This document shows positions 1-5,335 of a stretch of 8,420 nt of DNA, piece after piece. Below the pieces are notes generated by a model. The model saw only the letters and a list, made by a program, of their open reading frames with translations. It searched no databases and was not told where the DNA came from. Within the stretch, counting starts at the first letter, position 1; every line of letters begins with the position of its first letter. Origin of the DNA: Rhodospirillaceae bacterium (GTDB taxonomy: Bacteria; Pseudomonadota; Alphaproteobacteria; CADEGL01); assembly GCA_018699755.1 (NCBI GenBank), contig JABIRQ010000153.1, positions 1-8,420 on the forward strand. The letters run 5' to 3'. A program made the translations under genes and the position numbers.

Positions 1-1
1 A

Positions 2-781
2 CCAGAGGACGGGCTGCCCTACGGCGCTCTAGCGGTCGAGGAGATCGCGGGCACGGCGCCCAGCCTGCCCCGCGACCTGCCCGTCTTGGCCGAGGCCCTG
101 GCCGCCATCCACGGCCTCGCCATGCCTTCTCCGGACGCACGCCCGCCAATCGAGGACCAGACCCGGCCGGTCGCCGCCACCCTGGCGGTGATCGAGGCCC
201 AGGCGACCCATTTCGACGCGGCGCGCGTGCCCGCGGAGTCGCGTGCGATGCTGGACGAGGAATTGGCCTGGGCCCGTCATTTCGCCGCCGAACCGGGGGT
301 CGAGGACCAGCCCCGCGCCCTGGTCCTGACCGATACCCAGCCGGGCAATTTCCTGATCGGCGTGGACGGGCGCGCGCGCTGCGTCGATCTGGAAAAGGCG
401 CTCTACGGCGCGGTCGCCATCGACCTTGCCCATGCCGCGATTCCCCCGGCCGTCGGCTGGGACCCGGCCTGTCGCGTTGCCCTCTCTCCATCCGACGTTG
501 CGGGCTTCTACCGGGCCTATCTGACGGCGGTCGACCCCGCCACGGCCCGTGCCTTGCGCCCCTGGCTCGCCACCATGCGCCGGCTGACCTGGCTGCGCAC
601 GGTCACCATCTTCGCCAAGATGAAGGCCGCGCATCTTTCCGGCGCCTGGACCGGCCACGACCTCGCGCCGGACTTCCTCGCCCATGTCCTGGCCCATATC
701 GACCGCTGCCATGATCCGGCGCACATCGCCGCCATGCGGGCGGAATGGCGAAGCGGGCCGGGCTCTCTCTCGGTACTCTGA
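2..781 (+). CDS. APH-family phosphotransferase, C-terminal part (5' end outside window)
   Basis: The reading frame is open from the left edge to the TGA at 779-781, so the true start and the N-terminal lobe are missing. The visible part resembles the C-terminal lobe of aminoglycoside phosphotransferase/choline kinase-like enzymes, which transfer phosphate from ATP to a small hydroxylated substrate. The catalytic-loop equivalent reads LTDTQPGNFL around nt 326-355: the presumed catalytic Asp (codon 332-334) and the metal-binding Asn are kept, but the His of the usual HGDxHxxN motif is replaced. The metal-binding Asp follows in VDLEK (Asp codon 386-388). The first bases code for PYGALAVEEIAG, like the hinge region that follows the N-lobe in this fold. 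The substrate cannot be told from sequence; nothing points to antibiotic resistance, and a housekeeping kinase is more likely. It is separated from the next gene by a LexA-like box. Confidence 0.8.
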   Translation, partial: PEDGLPYGALAVEEIAGTAPSLPRDLPVLAEALAAIHGLAMPSPDARPPIEDQTRPVAATLAVIEAQATHFDAARVPAESRAMLDEELAWARHFAAEPGVEDQPRALVLTDTQPGNFLIGVDGRARCVDLEKALYGAVAIDLAHAAIPPAVGWDPACRVALSPSDVAGFYRAYLTAVDPATARALRPWLATMRRLTWLRTVTIFAKMKAAHLSGAWTGHDLAPDFLAHVLAHIDRCHDPAHIAAMRAEWRSGPGSLSVL

Positions 782-783
782 AT

Positions 784-798
784 GTTCTTGTAATGTTC
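784..798 (+). promoter_or_regulatory. Putative LexA (SOS) operator, GTTC-N7-GTTC
   Basis: GTTC at 784-787 and GTTC at 795-798 are separated by exactly seven bases, the direct-repeat form of the alphaproteobacterial LexA box. The repeat is wider than the core: AATGTTCT occurs at 781-788 and 792-799, an 11-bp period, about one helical turn. The box starts 3 bp after the stop codon of the kinase and ends 24 bp before the ATG of the radical SAM gene, where a promoter must lie. TTGTAA (788-793) inside the box with TAGCCT (811-816) after a 17-bp spacer is a weak candidate -35/-10 pair. LexA binding is inferred, not shown. Confidence 0.7.
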
Positions 799-822
799 TA
801 GCTGGCGCAATAGCCTTGCGCC

Positions 823-1908
823 ATGGACGAGATACACGCCCTGAATCCCCTCAAAGGCCGTGGCGCGGCGAGCAACGCGACGGGTCGATTCGAGCGGGAG
901 AAACGAATCTCGGTCGACGACGGCTGGCGACACGAGGAGGGAGAGGAGGACCTTCCGCCCCTGCGGACGAGCGTGACCCTGGACAAGAGTCGCACGATCA
1001 TCGCCCGCAACAGTTCCCCCGACGTGCCCTTCGACCGTTCGATCAACCCCTATCGGGGCTGCGAACACGGCTGCGTCTACTGCTTCGCCCGCCCGACCCA
1101 TGCTTTCCTCGGCCTGTCGCCGGGACTCGATTTCGAAACCCGGCTTTTCGCCAAACCCGACGCGGCCGACTTGCTGGCGCGCGCGTTGCGCAAACCCGGC
1201 TACCGGTGCCGGGTCATGGCCCTGGGCACGAATACGGACCCGTATCAGCCGATAGACCGGCGCATGAAGATCACCCGCGCCGTGCTCGAGGTGTTGGAAG
1301 CCTTCGGCCATCCGGTCGGAATCGTCACCAAATCGGCGCTGATCCTGCGCGATGCGGACATCCTCGCGCGCATGGCGGAACGGCGGCTGGCCCGCGCCTT
1401 CGTCTCGCTCACCACGCTCGATTCAGGCCTCGCGCGCAAGATGGAGCCCCGCGCGCCGACGCCGGGCCGGAGGCTCGAGGCGATCTCCGGACTGGCCGAG
1501 GCGGGCGTCCCGGTCGGCGTGATGACCGCGCCGATGATTCCCGGTCTGAACGATCACGAGCTTGAGGATCTGCTGACCGCCGCGGTCGGCGCGGGCGCGA
1601 CCTCGGCCGGATTCGTGCTGCTCCGCCTGCCGCTCGAAATCGAGGACCTGTTCAGCGAATGGCTGAGCGTCCACGCCCCGGCCCGCGCCCAACGGGTCTT
1701 GAACCTGATGCGCGAGGCGCGGGGCGGGAAGCTCTATGATTCCACCTTCGGCGAGCGGATGAAGGGACGCGGCCCCTACGCCAAACTGATCCAGCAGCGC
1801 TTCGATCGGGCGAGCGCCCGCCTCGGCTTCAAGCGCGACGCCTTTGCGCTCGATACGAGCCTGTTTCGTCCCCCGCCCGCGCCCGGCGATCAGCTTTCCC
1901 TGCTCTGA
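823..1908 (+). CDS. PA0069-family / SplB-like radical SAM protein
   Basis: This 361-residue protein carries the radical SAM cluster motif Cys80-x3-Cys84-x2-Cys87 (RGCEHGCVYC), which binds a [4Fe-4S] cluster used to cleave S-adenosylmethionine. Flanking signatures (INPYRGC, the FARPTHAFLGL stretch after the cluster, GTNTDPYQP at about 135-143, TKSALILRD at about 169-177) match the PA0069 family, a relative of spore photoproduct lyase (COG1533). The N-terminal 60 residues are charged and precede the barrel. The reaction of this family is not established to my knowledge; DNA repair is suggested by the SplB kinship. The C-terminus ends in QLSLL, resembling a beta-clamp-binding pentapeptide. The ATG at 823 gives the expected N-terminus (MDEIHALNPLKGRGAASN), though no clear Shine-Dalgarno precedes it. 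A LexA-type box lies just upstream, pointing to DNA-damage induction. The next gene follows after 49 bp on the same strand. Confidence 0.9.
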   Translation: MDEIHALNPLKGRGAASNATGRFEREKRISVDDGWRHEEGEEDLPPLRTSVTLDKSRTIIARNSSPDVPFDRSINPYRGCEHGCVYCFARPTHAFLGLSPGLDFETRLFAKPDAADLLARALRKPGYRCRVMALGTNTDPYQPIDRRMKITRAVLEVLEAFGHPVGIVTKSALILRDADILARMAERRLARAFVSLTTLDSGLARKMEPRAPTPGRRLEAISGLAEAGVPVGVMTAPMIPGLNDHELEDLLTAAVGAGATSAGFVLLRLPLEIEDLFSEWLSVHAPARAQRVLNLMREARGGKLYDSTFGERMKGRGPYAKLIQQRFDRASARLGFKRDAFALDTSLFRPPPAPGDQLSLL

Positions 1909-1957
1909 TCCCCATATCCTGCGCGGCGTCGCCCGCGCTTCATGCTAGAATCGTCCT

Positions 1958-3382
1958 ATGCATGGCCCCCATGAATTGACCGGTATGGCGGTGACCGCGC
2001 TCGCGGCCCTTGCCTTCGGACTCGTCATGACCCGGATCAAGCAGCCCGCCGTGGTCGGCTACATCCTGGCCGGGGTCGCCCTCGGCCCCTCCGCCTTCGC
2101 CCTGGTGACGGAGCGCGAAAGCATTGCCCTGCTCGCGGAATTGGGCGTGTTGATGCTGCTCTTCCTGGTCGGTATGGAATTGAGCGTCAGCACGTTCAAG
2201 GCGGTCTGGCGCATCGCCGCGATCACGACGGGCACGCAGATTCTGGTCAGCGTCCTGGCCAGCTATGCCCTTTCGCTCGTCTTCGACTGGCCGATCGGCC
2301 TGGCCATCCTGCTCGGCTTCATGTTCGCGGTCAGCAGCACGGCCGTCGCCATCAAGATGCTGGAAGACGTCGGCGAGGCGCACACCAATGTCGGGCGCAT
2401 CACGATCGGCATCCTGGTCGCCCAGGACCTCGCAGTCGTGCCCATGATGCTGACCCTGGACGCGATGGCCGGCGCGGGCATCAGCGTCCTGGGACTGGGT
2501 CGCATCGTGCTTTCGCTCGCCGTCCTCGGCGGCCTGATCTGGTTCCTCGGGCGCCGGGGCAGCCTGACCCTGCCGTTCGTCTCCTGGATCGAGCAACGGC
2601 GCGAACTGCTGCCCCTGGCGGGGCTGAGCTTCTGTTTCGCCGCCGCCGCCCTGACCGGCCTGATCGGCCTGTCGCCGGCCTACGGGGCCTTCCTGGCCGG
2701 CATGGTGATCGGCAATTCGCGCCACCGCGAGCAGGTGTTGAGCCAGATCGAACCGATCCAGAGCATCCTGCTCATGGTCTTCTTCCTTTCGGTCGGCCTG
2801 CTGCTGGACCTCGCCTATATCTGGGACAATCTCGGCATGGTCCTTCTGGTCCTCGTCGTCGTGACGGTGGCCAAGACCGCACTGAACATAGCGATCCTCA
2901 GCGCCTTGCGAGAGCCTTGGACCCGCGCCTTCCTGACCGGCGCCCTGCTGGCCCAGATCGGCGAATTCTCGTTCCTGCTGGCGGCGGTCGGCCTGTCGGC
3001 CGGGCTGATCACGGCGGACGACTACCCCTTGCTGGTCGCCGTCACCGTGCTGTCCCTGGCCACCAGCCCCTTCTGGCTCGAAATCGCCCGCCGCCTGCAT
3101 CGCATGGCCTTGCTCGGTATCACCTCGGGGCGCGAGATCATGCGCATCCTGTCCGGCCGCCAGGCGACCCTGGTGCTCGACGCCTATGACACGACCTCGC
3201 GGTCGCTCCTCCGTTTGGCCGCGCATATCGGGCGCGGGGGCATCGCCGAGGACGGCGAGGACGGCCCCTCCGACGATGCCGCGCCGCGCCGCCGCGGACC
3301 CCGCTTGGGTGAAAGCATGATGAGCGCCACCCGCCCGGACCGCGCCCGCCGGCGCGGCCTCGGCGAACGGCAAGACTCCTAA
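1958..3382 (+). CDS. CPA2-family monovalent cation:proton antiporter (KefB/NapA-like), no RCK domain
   Basis: A 474-residue integral inner-membrane protein with about 12 hydrophobic segments spanning residues ~8-375, expected to exchange Na+ or K+ for protons. Visible CPA2 signatures are the helix containing KQPAVVGYILAGVALGP (about 29-44), SSTAV at 126-130, the ion-site pair Gln156-Asp157 in VAQDLAVVP, AYGAFLAGMVIG at about 241-252, Lys306 in the AKTALN helix, and LAQIGEFSFLL at 331-341. QD, rather than DD, is the pair typical of Kef-like members. KefB/KefC are longer because of a C-terminal TrkA-N/RCK nucleotide-binding domain. Here the membrane domain is followed only by a ~95-residue Arg/Asp-rich tail, so nucleotide or glutathione gating is not expected. 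TAGAAT at 1946-1951 could be a -10 box, which would give an almost leaderless message; no good -35 is seen. An alternative ATG is at 1985. The stop lies 5 bp before rnhB, suggesting co-transcription. Confidence 0.88.
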   Translation: MHGPHELTGMAVTALAALAFGLVMTRIKQPAVVGYILAGVALGPSAFALVTERESIALLAELGVLMLLFLVGMELSVSTFKAVWRIAAITTGTQILVSVLASYALSLVFDWPIGLAILLGFMFAVSSTAVAIKMLEDVGEAHTNVGRITIGILVAQDLAVVPMMLTLDAMAGAGISVLGLGRIVLSLAVLGGLIWFLGRRGSLTLPFVSWIEQRRELLPLAGLSFCFAAAALTGLIGLSPAYGAFLAGMVIGNSRHREQVLSQIEPIQSILLMVFFLSVGLLLDLAYIWDNLGMVLLVLVVVTVAKTALNIAILSALREPWTRAFLTGALLAQIGEFSFLLAAVGLSAGLITADDYPLLVAVTVLSLATSPFWLEIARRLHRMALLGITSGREIMRILSGRQATLVLDAYDTTSRSLLRLAAHIGRGGIAEDGEDGPSDDAAPRRRGPRLGESMMSATRPDRARRRGLGERQDS

Positions 3383-3387
3383 GCGCC

Positions 3388-3999
3388 TTGCCGGACCTGG
3401 CCCTAGAGCGCGGGCTCCCCGGCCCGGTCGCCGGGATAGACGAAGCCGGGCGCGGCCCCCTGGCCGGACCCGTGGTGGCCGCCGCCGTGATCCTGCCGGA
3501 TCGGGGCCTGCCCGACAGCCTGATGAACCGCCTGGACGATTCGAAAAAACTCGCCCCCGCCCTGCGCGAGGAACTGTTCGCCGAATTGACCGGCCGGGTG
3601 GAGATCGGGCTCGGCGCGGCAAGCGTCGGGGAAATCGACCGCTTGAACATTCTCCAGGCCACCATGCTGGCGATGGCCCGGGCGCTCGCGCACCTGCCGC
3701 GCCGCCCGACGACCGCGCTGGTCGACGGCAACCGTGCGCCCGTCCTGCCCTGTCGGGTGCAAACGGTGGTCGGCGGCGACGGCCTTAGCCTGTCGATCGC
3801 CGCCGCATCGATCGCCGCCAAGGTGACTCGCGACCGCTTGATGCGCCGCCTCGCACGGCGCCATCCCGGCTTCGGTTGGGAACGCAATGCCGGCTACGGC
3901 ACCACCGAGCATCGCGCCGCGCTGGTTCGGGCAGGCCCTACCAAGCATCACCGGCGTAGTTTTGCTCCAATCTCGCAACTCTATCCTTCAAACATTTGA
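3388..3999 (+). CDS. rnhB: Ribonuclease HII
   Basis: RNase HII cuts the RNA strand of RNA-DNA hybrids and nicks at single ribonucleotides in duplex DNA, starting ribonucleotide excision repair. The 203-residue protein has the type 2 RNase H layout: GIDEAGRGPLAGPV with catalytic Asp18-Glu19, LDDSKKL (49-55), LVDGN with Asp113, GGDGLSLSIAAASIAAKVTRD with Asp131 as the fourth acidic residue, and GYGT at 169-172. Length is normal for the family. The TTG at 3388 is the best start because it gives the short N-terminal extension usual before GIDEAG and sits 5 bp after the antiporter stop; no convincing Shine-Dalgarno is present, so the start is less certain than the gene. The last ~15 codons are strikingly AT-rich compared with the rest, and the stop codon overlaps a GANTC site, implying that the ccrM promoter begins inside this gene. 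rnhB next to ccrM is a recurring alphaproteobacterial arrangement. Confidence 0.95.
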   Translation: MPDLALERGLPGPVAGIDEAGRGPLAGPVVAAAVILPDRGLPDSLMNRLDDSKKLAPALREELFAELTGRVEIGLGAASVGEIDRLNILQATMLAMARALAHLPRRPTTALVDGNRAPVLPCRVQTVVGGDGLSLSIAAASIAAKVTRDRLMRRLARRHPGFGWERNAGYGTTEHRAALVRAGPTKHHRRSFAPISQLYPSNI

Positions 4000-4067
4000 T
4001 TCAAAAATAAGATTGACCGACAGACTCCCTTGACTCATGCTCCGCCGCCATGAGCAAAAACAGAGTC
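3995..4067 (+). promoter_or_regulatory. AT-rich ccrM control region with four GANTC sites
   Basis: This AT-rich stretch covers the end of rnhB, the 50-bp gap and the first codons of ccrM. GANTC, the CcrM methylation target, occurs at 3998-4002, 4023-4027, 4032-4036 and 4063-4067. By my count the whole window has about 35 such sites, so roughly 0.3 would be expected here. The first site lies in an 11-bp palindrome (TTTGATTCAAA, 3995-4005). TTGA-starting hexamers recur every 17 bp (TTGATT 3996, TTGACC 4013, TTGACT 4030). TTGACC with CATGCT (4036-4041) at a 17-bp spacer is a weak promoter candidate. In Caulobacter, GANTC sites in the ccrM leader allow methylation to repress ccrM. Similar feedback here is inferred. 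I see no TTAA-N7-TTAA CtrA box. Confidence 0.55.
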
Positions 4068-5147
4068 GTCGGTCCGAACCGGATCGAGGTGGGCGACTGT
4101 GTGGAGATCATGTCGGCGCTGCCGGAGGGGGCCGTCGATATGATTTTTGCCGACCCGCCATACAATCTTCAGCTCAAGAACGAGCTGCACCGCCCCAATC
4201 AGAGCCGGGTCGACGGGGTCGATGCGGCCTGGGACCGGTTCGCCGATTTCGAGGCCTATGACCGCTTCACGCGGGACTGGCTGACGGCTGCGCGTCACGC
4301 CCTCAAGAAGGACGGCACCCTTTGGGTGATCGGCAGCTACCACAATATCTTCCGGGTCGGCGCCACGCTCCAGGACATGGGCTTCTGGGTCCTGAACGAC
4401 ATCGTGTGGCGCAAATCCAACCCGATGCCGAATTTTCGCGGCCGGCGCTTCACCAATGCCCATGAGACCTTGATCTGGTGCGCCAGGGACGAATCCTCGC
4501 GCTACACCTTCAACTACGAAGCCATGAAGTCCCTGAACGACGAGTTGCAGATGCGCAGCGATTGGCTGCTGCCCCTGTGCACGGGGGGCGAGCGCCTGCG
4601 CGACGACGAGGGCAAGAAAGCGCATCCGACGCAGAAACCTGAATCCCTGCTCTACCGGGTCCTCATGGCAGCCACCAAGCCCGGCGACCTGGTGCTCGAC
4701 CCGTTCTTCGGCACGGGCACCACGGGCGCGGTCGCCAAGCGCCTGGGCCGGGACTACATCGGCATCGAACGCGACCCGGGCTACGCCAAGGTGGCCGAGG
4801 AACGCCTGGCCTCGGTCCGCAAGCTGGCCGAGGACGAGTTGCTGCGCATCGAATCCAAGCGCGAGCAGCCGCGCATCCCCTTCGGCTGGCTGGTCGAACG
4901 CGGCCTGGTCAGCGCGGGCGACACCCTGCGCGATCCCCGGCGGCGCTGGGCCGCGCGGGTCCGCGCCGACGGCACGATCATCGCCGAAACCAAGGACGGG
5001 CCGCAAAAGGGTTCGATCCACAAGATCGGCGCGGCGGTCCAAGGCGCGCCCGCCTGCAACGGCTGGACCTTCTGGCATATCGAGACGGATCGCGGCCTCG
5101 TGCCGATCGACACCCTGCGCCAGCGTCTGCGCACCGAACTGCACTGA
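4050..5147 (+). CDS. ccrM: Cell-cycle-regulated adenine-N6 DNA methyltransferase CcrM (GANTC)
   Basis: CcrM methylates adenine in GANTC late in the cell cycle and so marks replicated DNA for cell-cycle transcription control in alphaproteobacteria. The 365-residue protein has a beta-class order: catalytic DPPY (35-38) in IFADPPYNLQL comes first, the SAM-binding DPFFGTGTTG (217-226) later. Near-diagnostic CcrM blocks are IGSYHNIFRVG (94-104), DIVWRKSNPMPNF (117-129), NAHETLIW (136-143), TFNYEAMK (153-160), LPLCTGGER (174-182) and KAHPTQKPESLLYRV (190-204). Residues about 265-360 form the C-terminal RAMA-type domain (RIPFGWLVERGLVSAGDTL, then GSIHKIGA and ACNGWTFWH), which in Caulobacter CcrM helps strand separation and site recognition. 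Length agrees with Caulobacter CcrM (about 358). The ATG at 4050 gives the family N-terminus. There is no partner endonuclease nearby, as expected for an orphan methyltransferase. The gene converges on mutY. Confidence 0.97.
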   Translation: MSKNRVVGPNRIEVGDCVEIMSALPEGAVDMIFADPPYNLQLKNELHRPNQSRVDGVDAAWDRFADFEAYDRFTRDWLTAARHALKKDGTLWVIGSYHNIFRVGATLQDMGFWVLNDIVWRKSNPMPNFRGRRFTNAHETLIWCARDESSRYTFNYEAMKSLNDELQMRSDWLLPLCTGGERLRDDEGKKAHPTQKPESLLYRVLMAATKPGDLVLDPFFGTGTTGAVAKRLGRDYIGIERDPGYAKVAEERLASVRKLAEDELLRIESKREQPRIPFGWLVERGLVSAGDTLRDPRRRWAARVRADGTIIAETKDGPQKGSIHKIGAAVQGAPACNGWTFWHIETDRGLVPIDTLRQRLRTELH

Positions 5148-5171
5148 CGTTTCAAGATACCCGGGCAGGAT

Positions 5172-5302
5172 CCTTCGAGGCGCTCGCTATCGAGAGCTCC
5201 TCAGGGTGAGGAGAAATAGTGAGTTTTCCTCACCCTGAGGAGGCCCCCCTTCTAGACGCGCGCTTGCGCGCGCTCCTCAGGATTGGGGGCCGTCTCGAAG
5301 GG
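5172..5302. repeat. Alphaproteobacterial palindromic intergenic repeat (~130 bp)
   Basis: This fills most of the ccrM-mutY gap. It is bounded by CCTTCGAG (5172-5179) and its inverse CTCGAAGG (5294-5301). Inside are a perfect 16-bp inverted repeat (5197-5212 with 5227-5242), a GGCCCCC/GGGGGCC pair (5242-5248 with 5285-5291) and a CG-rich hairpin (5257-5263 with 5266-5272). CTCCTCAGG occurs again at 5273-5281. Modules of the form CCTTCGAG...CTCCTCAGG(A/G)TGAGG are a familiar dispersed intergenic repeat type in alphaproteobacterial genomes. It encodes no protein. It looks like two or three repeat modules joined. Family assignment is from memory of the pattern. Confidence 0.75.
5197..5242. terminator. 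Strong hairpin between convergent genes, possible bidirectional terminator
   Basis: Arms 5197-5212 and 5227-5242 are perfectly complementary over 16 bp with a 14-nt loop that contains GAAATAGTGAG. The structure lies 50 bp after the ccrM stop and 94 bp before the mutY stop, where transcription from both sides must end. No U-run follows on either strand, so it is not a classical intrinsic terminator; a barrier or RNA-stabilising role is equally possible. Confidence 0.4.
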
Positions 5303-5335
5303 TGATTCGCACAATGCCCCATTTCCCGAGGCCGC

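Noticed and set aside
2..781. Aminoglycoside resistance gene
   Set aside because: Only the general kinase fold is visible, the catalytic loop is atypical, and the context is housekeeping; no resistance subfamily is recognisable.
1940..3622. A 560-codon open frame on the minus strand opposite the antiporter and rnhB
   Set aside because: It is antisense to two clearly recognisable genes, its product is a low-complexity Gln/Asp/Glu/Arg-rich sequence, and long antisense frames are expected in GC-rich DNA.
4035..5144. A 369-codon open frame on the minus strand opposite ccrM
   Set aside because: It overlaps almost exactly with the unmistakable CcrM gene and its product shows no family motif.
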